Below, in pieces: positions 10,224 through 20,328 of a stretch of 51,576 bases of DNA. Source of the stretch: Prolixibacteraceae bacterium (GTDB taxonomy: Bacteria; Bacteroidota; Bacteroidia; Bacteroidales; Prolixibacteraceae); NCBI GenBank assembly GCA_016930365.1, contig JAFGGY010000063.1:1-51576 (forward strand), given 5' to 3'. The notes beneath the pieces are model-generated. The model had not been told where the DNA came from and did not search any database. It saw only the letters and a program-made list of their open reading frames with translations. How positions within the stretch are numbered: position 1 is the stretch's first letter; every line of letters begins with the position of its first letter. A program made the position numbers and the translations under genes.

Positions 10224-11018
10224 TTATTCGTCAATATTTTCGTACAAATCGGGCACAAAGGTTTGCTCGTCGATAGGGGTTCGAACGTAGCCTTTAGTAA
10301 CCGGGCGTGGCTCAAGCACTTTCTTTTCGGGAACGTAATCGTCGTACGGAATGAGCGTAAGCAAATGGCTGATGCAGTTGAGCCGTGCTTTTTTCTTGTC
10401 GTCGCTGTCAACCACATACCAGGGCGATTGTTTCGTGTCGGTGTAGCCAAACATTTCGTCTTTGGCGTGCGAATATTCTTCCCATTTCATTCGCGATACC
10501 ACATCCATGTCGCTGAATTTCCATCGTTTTGTGGGGTCGTTAATCCTGTCCTGGAAGCGTTTTTCCTGTTCCTCTTCGCTAACCGAAAACCAATATTTGA
10601 TAAGAATAATGCCCGAACGAATAAGCATGCGCTCGAAATTGGGGCACGAGCGTAAAAACTCCCAGTATTCGTCGTCGGAGCAAAAGCCCATAACGCGCTC
10701 AACACCTGCGCGGTTATACCAGCTACGGTCGAGTAAAACCAGCTCGCCGGCAGCCGGCAGATGCTGTACGTAACGTTGAAAATACCATTGCGATTTTTCG
10801 CGTTCGGTGGGCACACCCAGGGCTACCACTTTACAAATACGTGGGTTAAGGGCTTCGGCAATACGCTTAATGGTGCCACCTTTCCCGGCTGCATCGCGCC
10901 CTTCGAAAAGTACGACTACTTTAAGTCCTTTGCGTTTAATGGTTGACTGAAGTTTAACCAATTCGATGTATAAGCGATCCAGTTCTTTCTCGTAAAATTT
11001 TTTGCTCAATTTGCTCAT
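10224..11018 (-). CDS. ppk2: Polyphosphate kinase 2 (PPK2) family protein
   Basis: FEGRDAAGKGGTIKR Walker A, LLDRSWYNRAGVERVMGF, DPTKRWKFSDMD. Confidence 0.95.
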   Translation of the reverse strand: MSKLSKKFYEKELDRLYIELVKLQSTIKRKGLKVVVLFEGRDAAGKGGTIKRIAEALNPRICKVVALGVPTEREKSQWYFQRYVQHLPAAGELVLLDRSWYNRAGVERVMGFCSDDEYWEFLRSCPNFERMLIRSGIILIKYWFSVSEEEQEKRFQDRINDPTKRWKFSDMDVVSRMKWEEYSHAKDEMFGYTDTKQSPWYVVDSDDKKKARLNCISHLLTLIPYDDYVPEKKVLEPRPVTKGYVRTPIDEQTFVPDLYENIDE

Positions 11019-11106
11019 AGCCGGTTTTTTGAGGATTACATGCGCATAAATTTAAGGAGAAAAAGCAGGAAAAGCATCAATTGTTTGTGCTTAGTTATCA
11101 AAAATG

Positions 11107-11148
11107 CAAAAATCCCATTCATTGAATGACACAATGAACGAGATTTTG
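11107..11148 (-). terminator. Rho-independent terminator of the ABC/GntR operon
   Basis: AAAATCCCATTCATTG...CAATGAACGAGATTTT imperfect stem downstream of the 11257..13939 minus-strand genes. Confidence 0.65.
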
Positions 11149-11256
11149 CTTAGCAAACGTATAGAAAACTTAAATGTGATACCTGTTGGCATACTAACGA
11201 GAGCAGCGGTGGGGATAGAGATGTAAGCATTCGTTGTATTTTAGGTTTGTTAAAGC

Positions 11257-11946
11257 TTAGTTCTCTCTCGAAAAATAACGGCTCGAAGCATCCGAATCTA
11301 CTTCAGTTTTGAGTACATGGTAGGTGCTAAGGTTCGAGTTATTGCGCAGGGTAGCCTTCAACGTATCCGTTTGAGTTAACCGAATATCAGCTATCGATTG
11401 CGATATATCAGCTTCGATGAATTTTGCACCGCGCCCATTTACATTAACGAGCGAATTTTGCTCCAGTTTTATTTGTAACATTTCTAAAGTATGTGAATCG
11501 GTTGTAGTATGATTGACATCGTAATTTATTACTCCGTTCACGGCATAACAACTTAAAGAATCGACATGCAAGTTATAAATATGAATCTTCGAATTTTCTA
11601 TACTTATTGATCTGAGATTCTTACAATATATAGTTCTGTTCAAGCTGTTTTCGTCTTGTGTCCAAGATAATACTAACGTGTCGCTTTTTAATTCATATTC
11701 TGGCATTTGAGCCAGCGAATCAGAGACAACAGTATTCCACGCTGTATTTGAAGATCCTTCTTGCAAATCAATTTTGCCACAATTGAATAGTACTAAATGC
11801 TCAAAAGGTGGAAAAGTAATTTCTTTTTCTTCGAATTGTGATTTTTGCTTATTGGGATCGATCTGAATAAGCAACGATAGCAAAAAGAGCCCTAATAAAC
11901 TAAAAAAGATGATGAATATTTTTTTACTTGTTTTCATGGTTTTCAT
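11257..11946 (-). CDS. Membrane-anchored hypothetical protein in the GntR/ABC operon
   Basis: N-terminal TM; beta-rich remainder; overlaps the GntR gene end. Confidence 0.6.
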   Translation of the reverse strand: MKTMKTSKKIFIIFFSLLGLFLLSLLIQIDPNKQKSQFEEKEITFPPFEHLVLFNCGKIDLQEGSSNTAWNTVVSDSLAQMPEYELKSDTLVLSWTQDENSLNRTIYCKNLRSISIENSKIHIYNLHVDSLSCYAVNGVINYDVNHTTTDSHTLEMLQIKLEQNSLVNVNGRGAKFIEADISQSIADIRLTQTDTLKATLRNNSNLSTYHVLKTEVDSDASSRYFSREN

Positions 11947-12298
11947 TTAATAGGTCAAACAAAGGTGCAAGTTCTTCATTGGTAAGGTTCAGCAGTTTTA
12001 CCTGTTTGATAAACTCGGGCAACTGTACATCGAAAAACTCTTTTTTTCGCATATTAATAATTTGTTGTTGAGCGCTGTCGCTTACAAAAAAGCCAATGCC
12101 GCGCTGGTTATTGATGATGTTTTCTCGTTGAAGTTCCATATAGGTTCGCATTATGGTGTTTTGATTTACACCCACAGCAGCAGCTTGTTCGCGCACCGAG
12201 GGGATTTTGCTTCCGGCCGGGTATTCACCCGAAATTATTTTATCGCATATATTGTCGGCAATTTGCTGAAAAATGCCTTTCGTATCCTTAAATTCCAT
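11924..12298 (-). CDS. GntR (YtrA-type) transcriptional regulator
   Basis: IFQQIADNICDKIISGEYPAGSKIPSVREQAAAVGVNQNTIMRTY wHTH. Confidence 0.9.
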   Translation of the reverse strand: MEFKDTKGIFQQIADNICDKIISGEYPAGSKIPSVREQAAAVGVNQNTIMRTYMELQRENIINNQRGIGFFVSDSAQQQIINMRKKEFFDVQLPEFIKQVKLLNLTNEELAPLFDLLNENHENK

Positions 12299-13110
12299 TA
12301 GGATGCCTCCTTCTCTTTAAGTTTGAAATACGTGTATGCCAATGCGATAAGGCTTATGAGCCCAAAAATTAGCGAGCCAAATGCAAAACCCTGTTTTGCA
12401 GTAATGTTATGCTCAAAGTTAGCAAGCCACGGATTGTGAAGATCTAATTTTTCAAGTAACATATACATGTAACCAATGCCGGTAAGAAAAATAAGGCCAA
12501 CAAATACAATGGTTTTAATAAGCGGCAGTTTCCGGAAGGACGCAGCACCCGCAAAAGCCAACACAAATCCTAATACTGATAACATAAACAGCATTCCGAA
12601 AAGCCCGGGTTCCATATTCGCATAAAGCTTATCGAATGATATGACTTCAAAAGGGAAGGTTGTAATCCCGTTAACTTCGACGTGAGTTGTTCCAAATGAC
12701 GCAAATGACAAAAAATTTCGAATGCCAACCGCCATACTGCTCGAAAGGTAGAAAATTGGGGGAAAGAGGATTATAAAGGCAACAATTTTTTCGATAAACT
12801 CGTACACGAGACGTTCGAAAGCTGTTACCGGGATCATCAGTTCGGTATAGGTTCGTTTTTTATTTCGAAACGCCGGGAAAGCAAAGCCCGTATATAGCAG
12901 CCCACTTATGCAATACACGCTAATAAACAAAGGCACCCAGTTGTCATTATTCCAAAATGAATGGCTATTAGCAATGTTCATTAATGTAAATGCAAAAATG
13001 GCAAACCAAATGGCGCCCCAAAAAAGCAGGGTTTGCCGGTAATTCGAGATAAGCGAGCAAGCAGCGTATTTGCCAAATCGTTTCAGGTTGAAAAATTGTA
13101 TGTTCTTCAT
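12298..13110 (-). CDS. ABC transporter permease-like membrane protein
   Basis: Multi-TM protein between ABC ATPase and GntR genes. Confidence 0.75.
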   Translation of the reverse strand: MKNIQFFNLKRFGKYAACSLISNYRQTLLFWGAIWFAIFAFTLMNIANSHSFWNNDNWVPLFISVYCISGLLYTGFAFPAFRNKKRTYTELMIPVTAFERLVYEFIEKIVAFIILFPPIFYLSSSMAVGIRNFLSFASFGTTHVEVNGITTFPFEVISFDKLYANMEPGLFGMLFMLSVLGFVLAFAGAASFRKLPLIKTIVFVGLIFLTGIGYMYMLLEKLDLHNPWLANFEHNITAKQGFAFGSLIFGLISLIALAYTYFKLKEKEAS

Positions 13111-13114
13111 TTTT

Positions 13115-13939
13115 TTAAAGTTTCAGGTTTGCATTGTTAATTACGGCATTAAACAAAAGCTCCATGTCGATGTTCGAGGCAGAAGCACTGGCTTCGCTTA
13201 TTACTTTGTAGCCTCCCGGAGCTGTTTCGGAATACAGTACTTCTCCATCGTTAAGCCGGCTTACTGTATTAAAAGCATATTTTTGAGCTATGTCCCAAAC
13301 CGAACTGTGCAGTTTTACTTGCCCATGATCGAGTATCAAAAGAGTGTCAATGAGATTTTCCACATCTTTAACCTGGTGCGTCGAAATAATTACCAATTGG
13401 TCGTCGGTAAGCGAAGCAGCCACTACTTTTCGAAAAATTGACTTTGATGGAATATCCAAACCATTCGTAGGTTCGTCGAGCAAAAGCACTTTGCAGTTTG
13501 TTGAAAGCGCAAAGGCTATTAAAAACTTTTTGCGTTGCCCGTACGATAATTTCGACAAGCGGTTTTTGCTGTTCAATTCAAAATCGAGAAGAATCTGATG
13601 CAACTTGTCGGTGTCGAAGTGTGGGTAAAAAGGAGCATACGCCTTTACATACTCGCTAATTTTTACCGACGGAAGTTCATACTCTTCAGGCACCAGACAA
13701 ACTTCTTCTAAAAACCGGGGATGCCGGTCGAATGGGGGTTCGCCTAAAATGGTGATTGGTTTCTTGGGAGCTTCGAGCAGGCCCGACATCAGTTTCAGGA
13801 GGGTTGATTTTCCCGCCCCGTTTTTGCCCAGCAATCCGACTATACGTCCGGCTTGTTCAGTAAATGACAGCTGGTTAAACAGTTTGGCCTGCTTCCCATA
13901 CTTAAAATTCAGCTTGTTAATTTCAATTAAAGTTTTCAT
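13115..13939 (-). CDS. ABC transporter ATP-binding protein
   Basis: GLLGKNGAGKSTLLKLMSG, LSYGQRKKFLIAFAL, LLLDEPTNGLD. Confidence 0.95.
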   Translation of the reverse strand: MKTLIEINKLNFKYGKQAKLFNQLSFTEQAGRIVGLLGKNGAGKSTLLKLMSGLLEAPKKPITILGEPPFDRHPRFLEEVCLVPEEYELPSVKISEYVKAYAPFYPHFDTDKLHQILLDFELNSKNRLSKLSYGQRKKFLIAFALSTNCKVLLLDEPTNGLDIPSKSIFRKVVAASLTDDQLVIISTHQVKDVENLIDTLLILDHGQVKLHSSVWDIAQKYAFNTVSRLNDGEVLYSETAPGGYKVISEASASASNIDMELLFNAVINNANLKL

Positions 13940-14056
13940 GATAGTGTTATAGTGAACTAATACAGTGCAAATGTAGAGCGTTTTTTTATAAAAGCAAATT
14001 TACTGGTCGTTTTTTTTTGAAAAGCCTAAAAATTTATGATTTGCTGAAGCGTGAAA

Positions 14057-14262
14057 TTATGGAATAAAACGATGGAAAACTCGGTTAAAACCTGTATATA
14101 AATGATTTATATATGGTGATATCATCAAAGCGTTTGCTATAAGTGTTGATTATGGAATAACCGATAAATTCAACGCTTCGGTTTCGTTTAACCAGCAATT
14201 CGATAAAGGTGCGAATTGGGATGGCCGCGAAATCATAGACAAGAAAGACCACGACCTCGACA
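14057..14262 (+). pseudogene. Remnant of an OmpP1/FadL-family gene (upstream region fused to internal CDS)
   Basis: 14057-14138 aligns gaplessly with 20595-20676 and 14139-14232 with 21891-21984; fragment reads AISVDYGITDKFNASVSFNQQFDKGANWDGRE versus AIGVDYGITDKFNASVSFNQYFDKGANWDGRE in the intact gene. Confidence 0.85.
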
Positions 14263-14369
14263 AGTAAAAAGCAGCCCGTGCCAAGTGAAATCGCAAACTA
14301 AAAAATATTTACCCACGGATTTGGCGTTCGTAAAAGCATGGTATCATTTGACTTACGGCAAGATAACTA

Positions 14370-15356
14370 TCAATATTCGTACTCAAAATATCCCTCCTTT
14401 ACATCGGGGATGGGCACTTCGCGTTGTGAAATATAAACGCTGCCAAAAAAACCGACCCCGTTCGATACATTGCTGGGCATTCTTTCGGCAACCATCGACA
14501 CCGGATCATATTGCTTTTCCATATAATCATTCACAGCTTCAAAAAATGCGACAAAATCATCTGAATAATGTATGGTCTGGAATAACAAGCCATCAATGCG
14601 GTCGATCACCTGGTATGTTTCACCTTCATAGTTAATTGTTTCATCGGTATATATGTGATCATTTATAGGAATAAAACGGCTTATCAGGGGTTTCTCTTCC
14701 AAAAAAGCACTGACCCCCATCCCAATATTCACGAAAAATAACGGTTCATAAAGGCGGGTATAATTTCTTTCTATCTGATCGTAATCGTACAATTCGCCCT
14801 TATAACGATAAAATCTCCTGTCATCATAATTTGTAATTTCATTGTTACTATTGTCAATATAATAATAAACTTTAATCCATCGTGGATTCCCGAATAAATT
14901 ATAAAGGGTAGTATCTTCAACATAATTGGACGATTCAATTTTCATTTCAATTTTACTGATGCCGGGCAGGTCAAGCAACTCCTGCATCCCGGTTGTTATG
15001 GTTTCAAAGCCCGGTGCCGAAATTTTCAGGTAATAGGCTTCGCCATATTGGGGTTCAAAACCATCGGGCGACAGGTAGTTTAATTCATCGTGCTTTTGAA
15101 GCATGGTTACCAATTCATCGTTTTGGTTGTAAAGTTCGGCACTTACCCCATCAATTACTTTTTCGGCATCATCATCGCTCACCGGTGGCTGTGTTTTTTG
15201 CACATGGGCAACCACCCCACGGTTGCTCACGTAGCCAATTACCCCAATTTCGGGGTCGGTTGTTGTTTCCACGCCCACTATTTTGGTGCTCATCTCCTGG
15301 CATGAAACCAAAAGAATGACAAGTAAATATAACACTACGTTTATCTGACGTTTCAT
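14370..15356 (-). CDS. DUF4249 domain lipoprotein
   Basis: Lipobox LLVSC; coupled directly downstream of a TonB receptor, as is usual for DUF4249. Confidence 0.75.
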   Translation of the reverse strand: MKRQINVVLYLLVILLVSCQEMSTKIVGVETTTDPEIGVIGYVSNRGVVAHVQKTQPPVSDDDAEKVIDGVSAELYNQNDELVTMLQKHDELNYLSPDGFEPQYGEAYYLKISAPGFETITTGMQELLDLPGISKIEMKIESSNYVEDTTLYNLFGNPRWIKVYYYIDNSNNEITNYDDRRFYRYKGELYDYDQIERNYTRLYEPLFFVNIGMGVSAFLEEKPLISRFIPINDHIYTDETINYEGETYQVIDRIDGLLFQTIHYSDDFVAFFEAVNDYMEKQYDPVSMVAERMPSNVSNGVGFFGSVYISQREVPIPDVKEGYFEYEY

Positions 15357-15361
15357 GGTTC

Positions 15362-17677
15362 TTAATTTTTAAATAGGTACAATTTGAAATTAGCCGATGG
15401 CAGCACAAGGTACCAGTAGGTCATGTAAAGGTTGCCATTGCGGACGTACATATTAAACGGGTTTTTATGTCCAAAAAGGTTCATCACCGCGAGGGTGAGT
15501 TCGAAGGTAGGCCCACCAAACATTTTACCTTTTCGCTTATACGAAATGTCGAAACGCTGATATTCCGGTGTACGGGCATTGTTAAGCCCTTCCATAACAT
15601 AAAAGCCATTGTAAAAGTTGGTTTTCCCGAAATATCCTTTGGGCATGGTGTAAGGCCTTCCCGACTGGTACATGTAATTTATGTTCCAGGTGTTTTTCTT
15701 ACCACTGAAATAATGCAGGCCAATGTTTACATCATGTCGCCGGTCGAACGAAGCATTAAACCACTTACCCTGGTTCAATGTGGCAAACTTACGTTTCGAC
15801 CACGAGAGCGTGTATGCCACCGACCATTGCAACTTCCCATTGCTGTTTTTCAACATTAACTCGCTGCCGTATGCCTGGCCTTCACCATTTTTATGCATAT
15901 AATCGAACACGCTTTTCTGTTCGTAGGCCACGGGATCTAAAAACAACAGGTTGCTCATTGTTTTGTAATAGCCCTCAACACTTACCTCGATTGAAGTCCC
16001 CGGAAATGCCCCTGACACGCCACCCGAGAATTGCCCGGCACGCTGGGGCTTATATTTGCTGTTGGCCAACAACCAACTTTCTTCTTCGAAATACCCGTAC
16101 ATTTGTAATAAGGTGCTAAAAGGCTGGCTCGTACGGGCATATCCGGCTTTAAGCGTCCATCCCGGAAATAATTCGTGTGCCAGCATAACCCTTGGCTCTA
16201 TCTCGTGGTACGATGTGTCGGTGGTATTCAACCACGATGCCCGTAGCCCGATTTTCATCGTTGTTTTTGATCCAAGCCGAATGTTGTCGTCTGCAAAAAA
16301 GGCTGCTTCCAACGAATTACGGGTATCGTATCCAAATATAGAATCGGTGTGGTTTAACCCGTCTTCCTCGAAACCCGTCATGGGGGTAGTCAAAAATGAA
16401 GAGAGCTGCACCCCTCCGCTCACATAATGATTACTGCCCAATAGTTTACTGATTTCAATTTTGCTTGACAGATCCTGTATAAACGAGCTTCTTTGGTAAT
16501 GAACAGTGCCTTGAGGCTCGTACGACTCAGGATGAAAATAATCCCTTATACTCAACATTTTCAAATTATAATAGGTAAACCACGATGTGCTTTTTATGCT
16601 TAACCCCGACTGGAACAAATGCCTGATGTTAAGGGTTGCATTATGATTATCGATGTACGTGCCATTTTGATCCTTCACTTTTCGGTTAACCCCGTCGGTA
16701 ACCAGGGAGCCCTGTCTATAAGCAGCATCTTCGTCGCTGCCGAGGTGCACCCCCAATGTAACCGATGTACGGAGAGTGGGGGTATAGCCAATTTTACCAT
16801 CAACATCCCAAAAGCTGAATTTATAGAATTCGCGTTCGCCGTCAAGCTGACTGAAATCAATAAATTTTTTGGTGGCCGACCCGGTAATTAGATTAATATA
16901 CGAAAAGCGGCCGGCCAGCATTCCGTAAAACTTTTTATCGCCCCTCGATTCGAGAAGAAAACCCGAACGTAAGGTGCCAATATCAACATTCATCCTGGGT
17001 TTTGTGCCACCATTGGTAAGCTTTACATCAACAACCGATGAAAGGCCATCACCATAGCGGGCCGGTGCCACTCCTTTGTACACATCAACATGGTCGATGA
17101 TGTCGGGGTTAAATAGCGATAAATAACCACCGGCATGTGAGGTTGTGTAGTATCGGGCGCCATCAACCAAAAAGAGGTTTTGGTCGCGGTTGCCGCCCCG
17201 CACGTACATGCCCGAATACAGGTCGAGGCCTGCCGATATGCCCGGCAAAATGGTCATGGTTTTTATTAAGTCGGGTTCGCCAAAAAAGTTGGGCACATTA
17301 CGTACCATTTTACCTTCCATGATGTTTAACCCCAGCATGGCCTGTTTTGAAAGCGAGGTGCCACGTATCAACACTTCGGGGATTTCAAGGTTTTCGAGCA
17401 CAATGGTTATAAAGGTATCGCGCCGGGCTTCTATTGACATGGATTTTGGGGCATACGATACATGGCTTATTTTTAACACAGAAGTTGCCCCCGGGGTGTT
17501 CAAAACGAAAAAGCCGCTGTTGTCGGCATATACCCCTTTGTTGTTCACGGTGTCGGCAATAAGGGCATAGGGGATATGTTTCCCGGCAGAAGACCGGACT
17601 ACGCCTGTGATTTTAGCCTGTTGCGCCGCTGAAAAAAATGCGGTACTGATAAAGAAAAGCAGCAATAAATATCTCAT
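15362..17677 (-). CDS. TonB-dependent receptor with N-terminal carboxypeptidase-like regulatory domain
   Basis: ITGVVRSSAGKHIPYALI, plug domain YSGMYVRGGNRDQNLFLVDGARYY, barrel C-terminus. Confidence 0.9.
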   Translation of the reverse strand: MRYLLLLFFISTAFFSAAQQAKITGVVRSSAGKHIPYALIADTVNNKGVYADNSGFFVLNTPGATSVLKISHVSYAPKSMSIEARRDTFITIVLENLEIPEVLIRGTSLSKQAMLGLNIMEGKMVRNVPNFFGEPDLIKTMTILPGISAGLDLYSGMYVRGGNRDQNLFLVDGARYYTTSHAGGYLSLFNPDIIDHVDVYKGVAPARYGDGLSSVVDVKLTNGGTKPRMNVDIGTLRSGFLLESRGDKKFYGMLAGRFSYINLITGSATKKFIDFSQLDGEREFYKFSFWDVDGKIGYTPTLRTSVTLGVHLGSDEDAAYRQGSLVTDGVNRKVKDQNGTYIDNHNATLNIRHLFQSGLSIKSTSWFTYYNLKMLSIRDYFHPESYEPQGTVHYQRSSFIQDLSSKIEISKLLGSNHYVSGGVQLSSFLTTPMTGFEEDGLNHTDSIFGYDTRNSLEAAFFADDNIRLGSKTTMKIGLRASWLNTTDTSYHEIEPRVMLAHELFPGWTLKAGYARTSQPFSTLLQMYGYFEEESWLLANSKYKPQRAGQFSGGVSGAFPGTSIEVSVEGYYKTMSNLLFLDPVAYEQKSVFDYMHKNGEGQAYGSELMLKNSNGKLQWSVAYTLSWSKRKFATLNQGKWFNASFDRRHDVNIGLHYFSGKKNTWNINYMYQSGRPYTMPKGYFGKTNFYNGFYVMEGLNNARTPEYQRFDISYKRKGKMFGGPTFELTLAVMNLFGHKNPFNMYVRNGNLYMTYWYLVLPSANFKLYLFKN

Positions 17678-18456
17678 TGATAAATATCTTTAAAAAAGTT
17701 TTTTAACCCCTGTTTCCGTTTTGCCCTTTTGGCCGTTTTGTCCTTTTTAACGCCCCATTGTGGTGTATATATTAACGACAGTTTATAGCGGTCGGTGCGG
17801 GTGCTTTGGGTTATGGTGCCCAGGTTTTCACCGTTTACAATATGCGTAGATATTTCGTGTGTTGCATAATCGTTCATCCCGCGCGAATATTGGGCACGAA
17901 CTTTGAATTTTGGCGACAATACAATGTTTGCACCCATAATTAAATGCCAGTTAAAAGAAGAGAGGGTAATGATATCCAACCCAGTTTTACGAATATAGGA
18001 TGGTGTACCTTCTCCTCCTGATGCTGAGTCATGTAACACTTCATCGATATAATGATTAGATGTAATGTCATTTTGGATACTTACACCACCAAATAGTTGA
18101 AAAAATTTAACGTTTACCCTAAGAGAAAAAGGTATCATCAAACCCATGTTATTGCATCTAAGATTAATAGAAGCACTTGTGCCATGAGATTCAAACCTGA
18201 TAGGATAATAAGATTCAGTTGTCAGATGATAATATGAATCATAAAACAATAACCCCGATTCAAGATAAACAAGGTTGTTAAAAACAGGATATGAAAAATT
18301 GACCCCAATTTCCCCTCCGGGGCTAAGGGATTTGTCAACAAACATTATTTCATCCCTGTCGGCAAACAAATGGCCACCAATTTCGAAACTAGTGGTTAGC
18401 TGTGCCAACAAGCTTTGGGTTAACAAAAGAAATGGAACAAGAAGAAAGCTCTTCAT
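17674..18456 (-). CDS. Outer-membrane beta-barrel-like protein
   Basis: Signal peptide, alternating beta-strand pattern; overlaps the TonB receptor start by 4 nt. Confidence 0.6.
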   Translation of the reverse strand: MKSFLLVPFLLLTQSLLAQLTTSFEIGGHLFADRDEIMFVDKSLSPGGEIGVNFSYPVFNNLVYLESGLLFYDSYYHLTTESYYPIRFESHGTSASINLRCNNMGLMIPFSLRVNVKFFQLFGGVSIQNDITSNHYIDEVLHDSASGGEGTPSYIRKTGLDIITLSSFNWHLIMGANIVLSPKFKVRAQYSRGMNDYATHEISTHIVNGENLGTITQSTRTDRYKLSLIYTPQWGVKKDKTAKRAKRKQGLKNFFKDIYQ

Positions 18457-18502
18457 TTAAATTTGGTTTTATGTTACTTATTAGGCGTTACATCAAACAA
18501 AT

Positions 18503-18549
18503 AAATTGGACATATCCTAAAAATGCAATGTTTAGGATATGTCCAATTT
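18503..18549. repeat. Perfect 19-bp inverted repeat, possible terminator
   Basis: AAATTGGACATATCCTAAA - AATGCAATG - TTTAGGATATGTCCAATTT. Confidence 0.8.
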
Positions 18550-18556
18550 GTTGCTA

Positions 18557-19918
18557 TCAGTCAATATAAAAACTAAAATTATAAGTTTCGCTTGGACAAA
18601 AGCGTGCATATAATGTTCCACTTACACACCCTTTAAAAACAACAGGGGGTTTAGAAGTGTATTCTGATAAAACAATTTCACATATAGGATCATATGAATC
18701 CCAATAATCACCTTCAAGCTTGTATATATTTACAGAATGTGGACCAACCTCTTCTTGAATGCTGGAAGAATGACCCGGAATATCTTTACCAACTGAAAAT
18801 TCAGCATAAATATCTTCAAAATAAATAACAGAGCCGTTATAATCAACCCAATTCTGCCATGTATTTCTCTTTTCTGCCTGAAATGTTGTGTGCAAGTCTG
18901 CACTTCCAACAAAATTATAGTAATTTACATTATACTCCTCCTGGATAAAATATTGAGAGTCCCAGTTCGGCACCATATAATTATTCCAATGTATATAGTA
19001 ACCGGGGTAAGGTATCCTTATCCTATATCCGTTGCCATAAGGTTCAAAATACTGATAGCCCCCAAATGGCCGGTAATAATATGAGTGAGAGTAAGGATGA
19101 CAACAATTGCCATTATAATACACAACCATGTAATACTTTGTTGTAGAATAAGAAGATGAAAGGGATGAAACACCATAAGAGTTGATTATTTTCATGTGAA
19201 AATCGGCACGCTTTGTTGGCTCGTTCGAACCATAATTTCTCATCCGAAGAAATATCTCGGTAGGTGAAGTCTCATGTACTTCATGATATGCCTTTAGATT
19301 ATCGTCTTCGGTATAATCTATTTGTACATATTTTACATTTGTCGATGAAATATTATCTACATAAGGCAAATCTTTAATGGCATTGTACCCTTCATAATCG
19401 TAAAAATAACAGGCATAAAGTTTCTTATCAAAAGCTCTACCCCAATATGACTCAGATACAAAAAAGCCCCTTTTACTGGTTATATAAGGATAAAATCCGC
19501 TTATTCTTGATTTTATTCCATAAAGGCCATCTTCAGATCTTTTTACAAACTCAGTATTTTCTTTAACAATTCTTTCGTATTCTTCTTGCTCATTAGCCGC
19601 TTTTATATTATCAATAATATTTTCGATAATCGTTTGAGAAGAAATAAAACCAACCGATTCTTCCCAACTTCTCCTCTCGTTAACAGGCATTTCTCTTAAT
19701 ATTTTCATTGCCCGAACCACATCATCAGCTTCAGAGAAATATAAAGTACTGTCTTGTACTTTAATTGTTATTCCTAATGTAGAATCTACTACACACTGCT
19801 GTTCCTGCATGTCATTCACTTCATCTTTTTCCCCTTCTGCAATAATCTCATCATTACATGAATAAAAAGAAACACATGAGACAAATATTCCAACCAATAA
19901 TAGTTTTAAATTTTTCAT
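18557..19918 (-). CDS. Hypothetical lipoprotein, Tyr-rich
   Basis: From internal start MKNLKLLLVGIFVSCVSFYSCNDE (lipobox); no family recognised; Tyr/Asn-rich middle. Confidence 0.7.
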   Translation of the reverse strand: MKNLKLLLVGIFVSCVSFYSCNDEIIAEGEKDEVNDMQEQQCVVDSTLGITIKVQDSTLYFSEADDVVRAMKILREMPVNERRSWEESVGFISSQTIIENIIDNIKAANEQEEYERIVKENTEFVKRSEDGLYGIKSRISGFYPYITSKRGFFVSESYWGRAFDKKLYACYFYDYEGYNAIKDLPYVDNISSTNVKYVQIDYTEDDNLKAYHEVHETSPTEIFLRMRNYGSNEPTKRADFHMKIINSYGVSSLSSSYSTTKYYMVVYYNGNCCHPYSHSYYYRPFGGYQYFEPYGNGYRIRIPYPGYYIHWNNYMVPNWDSQYFIQEEYNVNYYNFVGSADLHTTFQAEKRNTWQNWVDYNGSVIYFEDIYAEFSVGKDIPGHSSSIQEEVGPHSVNIYKLEGDYWDSYDPICEIVLSEYTSKPPVVFKGCVSGTLYARFCPSETYNFSFYID

Positions 19919-20328
19919 TTTAATTAGTTTTGCAGGCAGGGAGCTACAACTCCCTGTCAAGGTTAATTGTTAATTAATTTTGATTACTCAGGCAGCATAA
20001 TCTTTTCGGGTTGTGCTGTCTTTTTTGCCTAATAAAAAGGCAGCAAATATGTATTACCCGTGTATCAGGTTTTTACATAGGCAGCATATTTTAAGGTTAA
20101 TAAATTTATCGGGAAGTATTAATAATAATATTTGAATAGATTGGCGCATGATGTTTAATGTTTAAGAGATTACAATACTAAAAAAAAATATGGAAAAAAG
20201 CAATAATATTTAATGTTTTCAAATATTATTTATTATCCGCATATTGGAACAAGTTAAGATTAGAGTGAATGAAACGAGCCCCGACAAATTGGGGGTAAAA
20301 AGCTTTAATCACAAAAAAGTATTTTAAA

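Noticed and set aside
11257-13939. GntR/ABC operon as a possible toxin or defence exporter
   Set aside because: YtrA-type GntR plus ATPase/permease is a widespread envelope-stress type operon; nothing here points to a new function.
14216-14635. 139-aa plus-strand ORF
   Set aside because: Starts in the FadL relic and runs antisense into the DUF4249 gene; composition not protein-like.
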